From JACJXF01 sp964349045 (GTDB taxonomy: Bacteria; Bacteroidota; Bacteroidia; Bacteroidales; GCA-2748055): 10,103 nucleotides of DNA. The notes beneath the pieces were generated by a model. The model worked only from the letters and a program-made list of their open reading frames with translations, did not search any database and was not told the origin of the DNA. The stretch spans positions 1 to 10,103 of the forward strand of contig CAYGFI010000171.1 in the NCBI GenBank assembly GCA_964349045.1. Direction: 5' to 3'. Positions 1-7,067 of the stretch are shown in pieces. Positions within the stretch are counted from its first letter, which is position 1. Every line of letters starts with the position of its first letter. Both the position numbers and the translations under genes were made by a program.

Positions 1-2192
1 AGGCGCTCGCGTTACCGGCCATTGGGATTAATAATCTGCTGGCTTCGCGCTGGCCGGAAAAACGAAAAAAACTCCCTAACCTGTTCAATATCGGTATAAC
101 GCTACTGTTTGCTGTTTTCTTTCTTACCGGAGAATGGCTGCCCCTGGGAGCACACAACAGTTTTCTGACAAACTTTCTTTTTGTAACCGGAATTGTTGCC
201 TTTGTATTGAGTTTGCTTACGACGATGGTTCACTTTTACGAACCTGTGCTACGCTGGTGTCTCCGCCACAAATGGCAATTCCTGTTGTTACCTGTGTTTA
301 CCGTATTATTTGGTATAAATATCTGGCTTGGATTCGATACCTTGTTTGGTGTTGTTGCTAAAGGAACCAATGCAGTGGGCTGGGATATCCGGGAAACTTC
401 TTTCTGGAAAAGTGCGGGCAACACATTCCCGGGAGTCGGCAAGGAATTTATGCCTGCATTGAACGAGGGTTCATTCCTGCTGATGCCCACAAGTATGCCT
501 CATGCAGGAATTGAGCAAAATGTGGATTATGTCAAAGTTTTGGACATGCGTCTGACGGCCATACCTGAAATTGATGTAGCAGTTGGAAAATGGGGCCGTG
601 TGAATTCAGCCCTCGATCCAGCCCCCGTTCAGATGTTCGAAAATACTATCAACTATTTACCTGAATATATTCTGAATGAAGACGGTCACCGCATGCAGTT
701 CAAAGTAGACAAAGACGATAATTTTGTTTTGACCAACGGAACAACCTATAATCCGGAACGTGATGGGTTCAGAAAAATTAACCCGAATTTACTGATTGAG
801 GTGAAAAAAGGTGAATATTTCAGGCAATGGCGAAAAGAGATCAAATCACCCGACGACATCTGGAATGAAATTGTAAAAGTGACCAATTTGCCCGGGGTAA
901 CATCAGCGCCTAAACTACAACCAATCCAGACACGCCTGGTGATGCTCTCGACCGGAATGCGCGCCCCGATGGGACTTAAAGTATTTGGCCCTGATCTGGA
1001 AACAATTGAAAAAGCCGGACTCGATCTGGAGCGCATACTGAAAGAGGTTCCGGGTGTTGTTCCTTCATCAGTTTTTTATGACCGCGCTGTTGGTGCGCCC
1101 TATATCGAAATTAAAATTAACCGGACAGCAATTGCCCGCTATGGTATGACAATCAGTGATGTACAGGAGGTACTCCAGGCAGCGGTGGGAGGTATGAGCC
1201 TGACGACAACTGTTGAAGGACGGGAACGTTTTTCGGTAAGGTTGCGTTATCCACGTGAGTTACGCACTACGCCTGAAGAATTAAAAAAAATTCTGATACC
1301 TTCTATGGGAGGCGCTCAGGTTCCTTTGGGGGAACTGGCTGACTTTAATTATACGCGCGGTCCACAAATGATCCGTAGTGAAAATACATTCCTGAACGGA
1401 TATGTCATCTTCGACAAACAGCCGGGAATAGCTGAGGTGGATGTGGTCGAAAATGCACAAAAATTCCTTCAGGATAAACTGAATTCAGGAGACTTTACAC
1501 TCGCGGCAGGAGTAAATTACAAGTTTGCAGGGAACTATGAACAACAGTTACGGGCAACCAAACGTCTTGCTATATTAGTTCCGGTCAGCCTGTTTGTCGT
1601 ATTCTTATTGCTGTATTTTCAGTTTAAGACGGTTATTGCTTCATCTATCCATTTCTCAGGTGTATTTGTTGCCTTTGCAGGGGGATTTATTATGCTCTGG
1701 CTATACGGGCAAGGCTGGTTCCTGAATTTCTCTCTCGCCGGAATTAATATGAGGGACCTGTTCCAAATGCATACAATTAACCTGAGTGTGGCCGTTTGGG
1801 TTGGTTTCATTGCACTGTTTGGCATTGCCACGGATGATGGGGTAATTATGGGAACCTACATTCATCAGGTGTTTGAAGAACGGAAACCTTCAACCGTTAC
1901 CGAAGTACGCGAAGCCGTGATTGAAGCTGGCAAAAAACGTGTCCGGCCCGCCATGATGACGGCTGCCGTGGCCATTATTGCCTTGCTTCCTGTACTGACA
2001 TCAACGGGCAAGGGAGCTGACATCATGGTTCCGATGGCTATCCCGACTTTTGGCGGAATGATTCTACAGATTATGACCATGTTTGTTGTTCCGATCCTGC
2101 AATGTATTTGGCGCGAAGGGGCCGTAATAAAAGAACAAAAAAAATTAACTGCCCTGGAGTTGAGTGATGGAAAGGAGGAAAATCATGAATAA
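1..2192 (+). CDS. cusA: CusA/CzcA-family heavy-metal RND efflux permease, C-terminal 729 residues (5' end outside window)
   Basis: This is the inner-membrane proton-driven pump of a tripartite heavy-metal exporter, probably for Cu(I)/Ag(I). The frame is open from base 3 with no stop, so the gene begins upstream. An internal TTG at 207 is not a credible start. Landmarks resembling E. coli CusA are the GKEFMPALNEG segment (about 438-470), MLSTG followed by a GLKVFGPDL-type strand (about 942-998), ARYGMTISDVQ (about 1134-1166), GPQMIRSEN (about 1359-1385), the final helices, and the KRVRPAMMTA motif (about 1935-1964). From memory of the E. coli protein, three parts look expanded. Two extra hydrophobic segments lie at about 90-227, about 50 extra residues lie in the porter region (about 663-821), and about 20 lie before the GFIALFGIATDD helix (about 1705-1790). 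The gene overlaps the next one by 8 nt. Copper or silver rather than zinc or cadmium is inferred from the neighbours and not proven. Confidence 0.92.
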   Translation, partial: ALALPAIGINNLLASRWPEKRKKLPNLFNIGITLLFAVFFLTGEWLPLGAHNSFLTNFLFVTGIVAFVLSLLTTMVHFYEPVLRWCLRHKWQFLLLPVFTVLFGINIWLGFDTLFGVVAKGTNAVGWDIRETSFWKSAGNTFPGVGKEFMPALNEGSFLLMPTSMPHAGIEQNVDYVKVLDMRLTAIPEIDVAVGKWGRVNSALDPAPVQMFENTINYLPEYILNEDGHRMQFKVDKDDNFVLTNGTTYNPERDGFRKINPNLLIEVKKGEYFRQWRKEIKSPDDIWNEIVKVTNLPGVTSAPKLQPIQTRLVMLSTGMRAPMGLKVFGPDLETIEKAGLDLERILKEVPGVVPSSVFYDRAVGAPYIEIKINRTAIARYGMTISDVQEVLQAAVGGMSLTTTVEGRERFSVRLRYPRELRTTPEELKKILIPSMGGAQVPLGELADFNYTRGPQMIRSENTFLNGYVIFDKQPGIAEVDVVENAQKFLQDKLNSGDFTLAAGVNYKFAGNYEQQLRATKRLAILVPVSLFVVFLLLYFQFKTVIASSIHFSGVFVAFAGGFIMLWLYGQGWFLNFSLAGINMRDLFQMHTINLSVAVWVGFIALFGIATDDGVIMGTYIHQVFEERKPSTVTEVREAVIEAGKKRVRPAMMTAAVAIIALLPVLTSTGKGADIMVPMAIPTFGGMILQIMTMFVVPILQCIWREGAVIKEQKKLTALELSDGKEENHE
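2171..2178 (+). promoter_or_regulatory. Shine-Dalgarno site deciding the start of the outer-membrane channel gene
   Basis: AAAGGAGG lies 6 nt before ATG 2185, inside the last codons of cusA. GTG 2164 and ATG 2167 are in the same frame but lie before or at the edge of this site, so it favours 2185. The downstream ATG overlaps the cusA stop codon (ATGAATAA), which suggests translational coupling. Confidence 0.75.
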
Positions 2193-3639
2193 TTTTTTTA
2201 AACAAGCTTTTATGCTTTTTATATTTAATGTTCGAGCAAAATTAATCGGTAACATTTTGTTCTTGCTATTGGCAGGAACTGTATATGCACAGGATTCATT
2301 GTCGTTTTATCTGGAACTGGCAGAAAAAAACAATCCAGGGCTTCAGGTCAAATACCTTGAATATTCCGCAGCGCTCGAAAAAGTTCCACAGGCTGGTACA
2401 CTGCCCGATCCAACTGCTCAGGTGGGATTTTTCCTTAAGCCAATGGAGCTGTTGGGTGGAAATCAAATCAGTAATATCGAGGCGATGCAGATGTTTCCCT
2501 GGTTTGGAACATTGAAAGCAGCCAAAGATGAAGCATCACAGATGGCAATTATGAAATTCGAGGAGGCAACTGATATTCGCAACCTGCTGTTTAGTCAGGT
2601 AAAAACATCCTGGTACCGCCTGTATCAGAAAAAGCTGGAAATCGGTATCCTGAAAGAAAACCTTGAATTACTCCGCACACTTGAAAAGATAGTTCTTTCG
2701 ACGTATATCAGCTCTAAAAGTTCAGGTTCGTCGGGAAGTCCTGCATCAGGTAACACAGCCACGCCGGCAATGACCACATCGAATGCAGGAGGAATGGACG
2801 GTATGCAAAACAGGGCATCAAATCAGTCGGTGCCAGCCATTTCAGGGGGAATGGATATGGGCGGAGGGTCATCTTCTATGAGCTCAACGGGTTCTGGAAT
2901 GGTTGATGTTCTTCGGGTGCAAATGGAAATTGCCGAACTTGAAAACCGGATGGCAGTTACTCAGGATTTGCTGGTCACCGAAATAGCCCTTTTTAATAGC
3001 TTACTGGACAGAACATCGGAAATGCCGGTTTTTGTACCTGACAGTCTGGGTCCAATTGTACCGGCTGTTGACTTGAATGCTATGGCCGACAGTTTGAGAA
3101 ATAACCCGATGTTACGGATGACCCTCGCGCAAAGAGCTGCAGGACAGGCGCAGCAGGTGATGGCTGAAAAAATGAGTAAACCTATGATTGGTGTAGGAGC
3201 AAATTATATGCTTATTGAAAAGCGTGCAGGAAACCCTTCCATGATGAATGGCAAGGATATGATAATGCCAATGGTTTCATTCACCATCCCCTTTTTCAGT
3301 AAAAAGTACAAAGCCATGGAACGGGAAGCCGGGTTCAAAATAGAAGCTTCGGAAAAATCGTATGAAAATACCCTGAATGTTCTGGAAGTTTCTTTTCTCG
3401 AACGGGTAAAGCAGTTTGAGGATGCCGGTCGCCGGTTAACATTGTATCAGAATCAGGCTGCCCTGGCTGGAATAAGTGTTCAACTGTTAATAACTGCCTT
3501 TTCGGCCTCTAATTCAGGTTTTGAAGAGGTGTTACGGATGCAGGCCCAATTGCTCGATTACGCGCTGAAAGAACTGAGTGCACTGACCGACCGGAACATT
3601 GCAGTTTCACAGCTTGAATACCTTGCAGGCTTGAAATAA
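2185..3639 (+). CDS. TolC/CusC-like outer-membrane efflux channel with a Ser/Gly/Met-rich insert
   Basis: This protein is the probable outer-membrane exit duct of the metal efflux pump. From ATG 2185 it has 484 residues. A long positive N-region and the hydrophobic stretch around residues 20-35 end in VYA-QD, a plausible signal peptidase I site. No lipobox cysteine is present, unlike E. coli CusC. The body shows the amphipathic helical pattern of TolC-type proteins in two halves. These include NNPGLQVKYLEYSAALEKV near residue 50, QMFPWFGTLKAAKDEA near 102, LRVQMEIAELENRM near 243, and a matching second half ending SQLEYLAGL. Residues 177-239 are low complexity and contain seven methionines. 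A second Met cluster is at 353-363. The 8-nt overlap with cusA and the fusion-protein gene 25 nt downstream support one operon. Family assignment is confident. Metal specificity is inferred from context. Confidence 0.9.
   Translation: MNNFFKQAFMLFIFNVRAKLIGNILFLLLAGTVYAQDSLSFYLELAEKNNPGLQVKYLEYSAALEKVPQAGTLPDPTAQVGFFLKPMELLGGNQISNIEAMQMFPWFGTLKAAKDEASQMAIMKFEEATDIRNLLFSQVKTSWYRLYQKKLEIGILKENLELLRTLEKIVLSTYISSKSSGSSGSPASGNTATPAMTTSNAGGMDGMQNRASNQSVPAISGGMDMGGGSSSMSSTGSGMVDVLRVQMEIAELENRMAVTQDLLVTEIALFNSLLDRTSEMPVFVPDSLGPIVPAVDLNAMADSLRNNPMLRMTLAQRAAGQAQQVMAEKMSKPMIGVGANYMLIEKRAGNPSMMNGKDMIMPMVSFTIPFFSKKYKAMEREAGFKIEASEKSYENTLNVLEVSFLERVKQFEDAGRRLTLYQNQAALAGISVQLLITAFSASNSGFEEVLRMQAQLLDYALKELSALTDRNIAVSQLEYLAGLK
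2713..2901 (+). other. Ser/Gly/Met-rich low-complexity segment inside the channel gene
   Basis: This segment encodes residues 177-239 of the outer-membrane channel. It is rich in Ser, Gly, Ala and Asn and holds Met at residues 196, 204, 207, 223, 225, 232 and 239. It interrupts two long helices, LEKIVLSTYISS and MVDVLRVQMEIAELENRM, so it probably forms a loop or extension. Where that loop sits in the folded channel is inference. The reading frame is intact on both sides. Confidence 0.75.
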
Positions 3640-3664
3640 TTTCATTAAATAAAAAAATATAACA

Positions 3665-5488
3665 ATGGAAAAATATAAAGTTTTTCAAAACAAATGGGTA
3701 AAACCAGCTTTATACATAGCTGGTGGATTGATCCTTGGTTGGTTGATTTTCCATGATTCAGAGCCGAAAAGAAATGTTGAAGAAACTTTTGTTCAGGAAC
3801 TGAGGCATGATGAAGCGGCGCATCAGGTATGGACTTGCGCCATGCACCCTCAGTTCAGAATGGACAAACCTGGTAAATGCCCAATTTGCGGTATGGATTT
3901 AATACCGGTGCAATCGGCCAATGCTGAACTCGATCCGGATGCTGTTCACATGACCGAAGAAGCTATCAGACTTGCTGAAGTTCAAACAATCGTTATTGGC
4001 AGGCAGAATGCCGAAAAAGAAGTGAGTTTGTATGGAAAAGTACAGGCCGACGAACGTCGGATCAGAACCCAGGCTGCCCATTTTTCTGGAAGAATTGAAG
4101 AATTGCTGATTAGCTTTACAGGAGAATCGGTGACCAGAGGACAGGTAATAGCCAGCATTTATTCTCCTTCGATGATTACTGCACAGGAAGAGTTGTTGCA
4201 GGCCAGGCAACTTGTACCTGCTCAGCCAGCCCTTATTGAAGCGGTACGTGAAAAATTAAGGCAGTGGAAATTGACCGGTGAACAAATTGCCTCCATAGAA
4301 CAAGGAGGAAAAGCGCAAACGGTATTTGATGTGACAGCAAACGTGTCGGGCATTGTGGTCAACAAACTTGTCAATCAGGGCGATTACGTGCAACAGGGTA
4401 CTGTATTGTTTGAAGTAGCAGATCTTTCCAATGTATGGGTGCTTTTTGATGCATACGAAAGCGATCTTCCATGGATAAGAAAGGGCGATGTCGTTTCGTT
4501 TACATTACAATCGTTTCCCGGTAGAAAATTTTCCGGAAAGATCACATTTATCGATCCGGTCATCAATCCAATAACCCGTGTCGCTTTGGTAAGAGTTGAA
4601 GCTTCAAACCCGGATGGCATACTCAAACCCGAAATGTTCGTGAACGGCATAGTTACAGCCTCCCTACCTGAATACAACGACGAAATAGTTATTCCGCAAT
4701 CGGCTGTGCTTTGGACAGGTCCACGCTCAATCGTTTATGTGAAAATTCCTGGAGCAAAAGAACCTGAATTCCGTATGCGCGAAATTGAATTAGGCCCGGC
4801 TTTGAGCAATGCTTATGTGATACTAAGCGGCTTACAGGAAGGAGAGGAAATTGTTACCAACGGCACATTTGCAGTAGATGCCTCCGCCCAGTTAGCAGGG
4901 AAAATAAGTATGATGAATCCTGATGGCGGCGCCGGTTCAATACCGCACGACATGTCAAAAATGGTTGCAGGATCAGGTGACAAAACTATGCCGGTTGAAG
5001 AATATAAAGGTATGAGTGAAGTAGAGGAAGCCATAAAAACCAACCCTGAATTCAAAGCTCAGTTAACGGTTGTTTACCAGGCTTATCTGATAATGAAAGA
5101 TGCTTTTATTGCCTCCGACGCTCTAAAGGTAAGCGAAGAAGCAAAAAAGGTAGACAAATCCTTGAAATCAGTAAATATGGAATTATTGAAAGGTGATTCC
5201 CACATGGTCTGGATGGAACAATTGAAAACTCTCAAAAGCTCGATAAATTCAATAAGCAAGCTTTCGGACATTGAAAAACAACGAACCTGGTTCGCCACCT
5301 TCAGCCTTACTTTTTACAAAAGCATTAAGGCTTTTGGATTGAATAACACAACCGCTTATTACCAGTATTGCCCGATGGCTAACCGGGATAAAGGGGCATA
5401 CTGGTTTAGCGAAACAGAAGAGATACGAAACCCTTATTTTGGAGTGGCAATGATGGGATGTGGAGAAAACAGGGAGACGATCAGGTAG
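3665..5488 (+). CDS. cusB: CusB-like RND membrane fusion protein with N-terminal HMBD and C-terminal DUF3347
   Basis: This periplasmic adaptor links the RND pump to the outer-membrane channel. It has 607 residues. A single membrane anchor spans about residues 13-29. A heavy-metal-binding module follows at 56-82, with C58, M60, H61, C72, C75, M77 and D78 as visible ligand candidates. Barrel-sandwich/lipoyl and helical hairpin segments cover about 120-260 (ending VLFEVADLSNVWVLFDAYESDL) and beta-barrel segments about 275-405 (PGRKFSGKITFIDP, GLQEGEEIVTNG). A Met-containing linker spans about 415-450. The rest, about 455-607, matches DUF3347, including AYYQYCPMA (C569, M571), GAYWFSETEEIRNPYFG and MMGCG (C599). 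Metal modules at both ends fit a fusion protein that captures metal itself, as CusB/CusF do, but that role is inferred. The start ATG follows an AT-rich leader without an SD site, which is normal for Bacteroidota. Confidence 0.92.
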   Translation: MEKYKVFQNKWVKPALYIAGGLILGWLIFHDSEPKRNVEETFVQELRHDEAAHQVWTCAMHPQFRMDKPGKCPICGMDLIPVQSANAELDPDAVHMTEEAIRLAEVQTIVIGRQNAEKEVSLYGKVQADERRIRTQAAHFSGRIEELLISFTGESVTRGQVIASIYSPSMITAQEELLQARQLVPAQPALIEAVREKLRQWKLTGEQIASIEQGGKAQTVFDVTANVSGIVVNKLVNQGDYVQQGTVLFEVADLSNVWVLFDAYESDLPWIRKGDVVSFTLQSFPGRKFSGKITFIDPVINPITRVALVRVEASNPDGILKPEMFVNGIVTASLPEYNDEIVIPQSAVLWTGPRSIVYVKIPGAKEPEFRMREIELGPALSNAYVILSGLQEGEEIVTNGTFAVDASAQLAGKISMMNPDGGAGSIPHDMSKMVAGSGDKTMPVEEYKGMSEVEEAIKTNPEFKAQLTVVYQAYLIMKDAFIASDALKVSEEAKKVDKSLKSVNMELLKGDSHMVWMEQLKTLKSSINSISKLSDIEKQRTWFATFSLTFYKSIKAFGLNNTTAYYQYCPMANRDKGAYWFSETEEIRNPYFGVAMMGCGENRETIR

Positions 5489-5496
5489 TTTAGTTC

Positions 5497-5519
5497 GGGG
5501 TAAAGTAAGAATTTACTCC
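5497..5519 (+). terminator. Weak hairpin, possible terminator after the efflux operon
   Basis: GGGGTAAA (5497-5504) can pair with TTTACTCC (5512-5519), leaving a 7-nt loop and including one G-T pair. The following bases TGCTTATTTT are only moderately T-rich. The hairpin sits 9 nt after the membrane fusion protein stop. It could end or attenuate the operon, but it is much weaker than the hairpin at 9755-9784. Confidence 0.3.
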
Positions 5520-5590
5520 TGCTTATTTTAAAACTTGAAAGTACCTGAACGAAATTCTATCGAAAAATTGTGAATATTATTATAATAACA

Positions 5591-6232
5591 ATGGAACCCT
5601 CAGAAAAAAAGTTATACAAAAAAGCTTTTATATTAAGCTTGTTTACTATAATTTATAACCTCATCGAAGGCATTGTCTCGATGCTTTTGGGGTACCGGGA
5701 CGAAACTCTCGCTTTGTTTGGATTTGGGGTCGACAGTTTTATTGAAGTAATGTCAGGCATCGGTATTGCCGTAATGATTATTCGAATCAAACAGAATCCG
5801 CAAAGTTCAAAAAGTGAGTTTGAAATTAAAGCCTTAAAAGTAACAGGCACAGCGTTTTACTTGCTTTCTGCCGGATTATTGGTTGGCATTGTTGCAAACC
5901 TAATCACCAATCATAAACCGGAAAGCACTTTTTGGGGCGTAATCATATCATTACTATCAATTGCCGTTATGGTTTGGTTAATGATGGCTAAAAAGTCAAC
6001 AGGAATTAAGCTAAATTCCGAGCCTGTTATTGCCGATGCCAATTGTACCAGGATTTGTGTGTATATGTCAATTGTTTTGCTGGTGTCAAGCCTGATTTAT
6101 GAATTCACCGGTTTTGCTTATGCTGATGTTATTGGAGCAGCCGGTTTAATTTATTTCTCAATCTCCGAAGGCAAAGAAGCCTTTGAAAAAGCTAAGGGGA
6201 AAAGCTGTAGCTGTGAACATAATTCTAACTAA
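5591..6232 (+). CDS. Cation transporter, CDF-like small membrane protein
   Basis: This inner-membrane protein of 213 residues belongs to the divergent cation diffusion facilitator-like group usually annotated 'cation transporter'. Six hydrophobic segments are visible at about residues 12-31, 38-63, 85-106, 113-132, 155-175 and 176-193. Family-type signatures are YNLIEG (22-27), FGFGVDSFIEVMSG (43-56, with D48 and E52 as likely metal or proton ligands) and ADANCTRICVYMS (148-160, with D149, C152 and C156). The C-terminus ends in CSCEH, a possible extra metal site. The large cytoplasmic dimerisation domain of classical CDF proteins is absent. A GTG at 5570 in frame would add seven residues, but ATG 5591 places a normal charged N-terminus before the first helix. 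The gene stands about 100 nt after the fusion protein gene, and its own promoter is not evident. Substrate is unknown. Divalent metal export is a guess from the family. Confidence 0.75.
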   Translation: MEPSEKKLYKKAFILSLFTIIYNLIEGIVSMLLGYRDETLALFGFGVDSFIEVMSGIGIAVMIIRIKQNPQSSKSEFEIKALKVTGTAFYLLSAGLLVGIVANLITNHKPESTFWGVIISLLSIAVMVWLMMAKKSTGIKLNSEPVIADANCTRICVYMSIVLLVSSLIYEFTGFAYADVIGAAGLIYFSISEGKEAFEKAKGKSCSCEHNSN

Positions 6233-6342
6233 TTTTAAAAAACTGAGAGAACAAAAATGAAAATCAATCGAAAATGTCTGAAACCTGAGAATTTTATAAA
6301 CTAATCTGGAAATTGTATAAATATCAAAAAGTGATCATCCAA

Positions 6343-6350
6343 TATATTTG
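6343..6350 (+). promoter_or_regulatory. Possible Bacteroidota promoter -7 element (TATATTTG)
   Basis: TATATTTG matches the TAnnTTTG -7 consensus of Bacteroides-type sigma factors. It lies 28 nt before the ATG of the small HMBD protein, within the 146-nt spacer after the cation transporter. No TTTG or TTG sits at the expected 19-21 nt upstream; the nearest is TTG at 6313-6315, 27 nt away. The match is therefore only half of a promoter, and chance occurrence in AT-rich DNA is possible. Confidence 0.4.
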
Positions 6351-6378
6351 AACAATAATAATAACTAAAATTTAAATC

Positions 6379-6597
6379 ATGGAAAAGCTAAAAAAATTAT
6401 TTACAGGATTCGGAAAAAATACTGAAAAGCAGGAAACACATTCATGCTGCTGTGAAAACGGACATCATCATCATGAAACCGGGAGTTCCCATTCGGAAGC
6501 TGGTTATTATTGCCCTATGAAATGCGAAGGTGACAAAATATACAATGCTCCCGGCAAATGCCCGGTTTGCAACATGCACCTGTTACCGGTTAACTAA
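6379..6597 (+). CDS. Small Cys/His-rich heavy-metal-binding-domain protein
   Basis: This is a 72-residue, probably cytoplasmic protein, since it has no signal peptide or membrane segment. The N-terminus is lysine-rich (MEKLKKLFTGFGK). It is followed by a Cys/His patch with CCC at 23-25 and HHHH at 29-32, and then by one HMBD module at about 43-71 with YYCPMKCEGDK (C45, M47, C49), CPVCNM (C61, C64, M66) and H67. The module is about 21/29 identical to the first module of the CopA ATPase encoded 470 nt downstream. It is a soluble, single-domain version of that module. A role as metal buffer or as donor to CopA is plausible but inferred. The leader is AT-rich without an SD site, and the next gene starts 30 nt after the stop. 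Confidence 0.8.
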   Translation: MEKLKKLFTGFGKNTEKQETHSCCCENGHHHHETGSSHSEAGYYCPMKCEGDKIYNAPGKCPVCNMHLLPVN

Positions 6598-6627
6598 GTC
6601 AATAACAACAAAATTAAACTTATAACC

Positions 6628-7014
6628 ATGAAGTATTATATCAGCAAAAAAATCCGTACAGATTTCGACCAGGCAGTTCAGCTTGTAACCGAATCGTTGA
6701 AAAATGAAGGTTTTGGAGTGCTTACTGAAATAAATATTCAGGAAAAGCTGAAAGAAAAACTAAACGTCGACTTCAGAAAATACAAAATACTTGGAGCTTG
6801 TAATCCGGCTTATGCCTATAAGGCTTTACAGGAAGAAGATAAGATAGGAACTATGCTTCCCTGCAGTGTTATCGTTCAGGAATTGGAAAACCATGAAATT
6901 GAAGTTGCTGCAGTCGATCCGGTTGCCTCGATGATGGCCGTTGAAAACTCTGAACTTGCCGGAATCGCTGCAGAAATAAAAGAAAAGCTTGAAAGGGCAA
7001 TAGCATCCCTGTAA
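6628..7014 (+). CDS. DUF302-domain protein
   Basis: This is a 128-residue soluble protein covering essentially one DUF302 domain. Recognisable family elements are GFGVLTEINIQEKLKEKL (28-45), YKILGACNP (52-60, C58), AYAYKAL (61-67), IGTMLPCSVIVQE (73-85, C79) and the AAVDP turn (94-98). No signal peptide is visible, so it is probably cytoplasmic. The biochemical function of DUF302 is not established. The conserved C58 and C79 could be metal or redox ligands, which is a guess. It lies between the small HMBD protein and CopA, 30 nt after one and 53 nt before the other, and is probably cotranscribed, so a link to copper handling is inferred from context. Confidence 0.85.
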   Translation: MKYYISKKIRTDFDQAVQLVTESLKNEGFGVLTEINIQEKLKEKLNVDFRKYKILGACNPAYAYKALQEEDKIGTMLPCSVIVQELENHEIEVAAVDPVASMMAVENSELAGIAAEIKEKLERAIASL

Positions 7015-7054
7015 CAAGGTTATGTGACGATCGGAAAGTTTATTTTATTAATTT

Positions 7055-7062
7055 AAGGGAGA
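7055..7062 (+). promoter_or_regulatory. Shine-Dalgarno-like site before the CopA ATPase
   Basis: AAGGGAGA lies 5-8 nt before two consecutive ATG codons at 7068 and 7071, so either may be used and the protein would differ by one Met. Most other spacers here lack such a site, which suggests stronger translation of the ATPase. Confidence 0.55.
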
Positions 7063-7067
7063 ATAAT

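Noticed and set aside
134..361. 75-codon + strand frame near the left edge
   Set aside because: It overlaps, in another frame, the open cusA frame that runs from base 3 with convincing membrane-protein sequence.
2164..2184. Upstream GTG (2164) or ATG (2167) as the channel gene start
   Set aside because: The Shine-Dalgarno site at 2171-2178 lies downstream of both and is well spaced for ATG 2185.
6257..6304. 15-codon open frame (MKINRKCLKPENFIN) in the spacer before the small HMBD gene
   Set aside because: It is too short, has no SD site and no recognisable feature. It is as expected by chance in AT-rich DNA.
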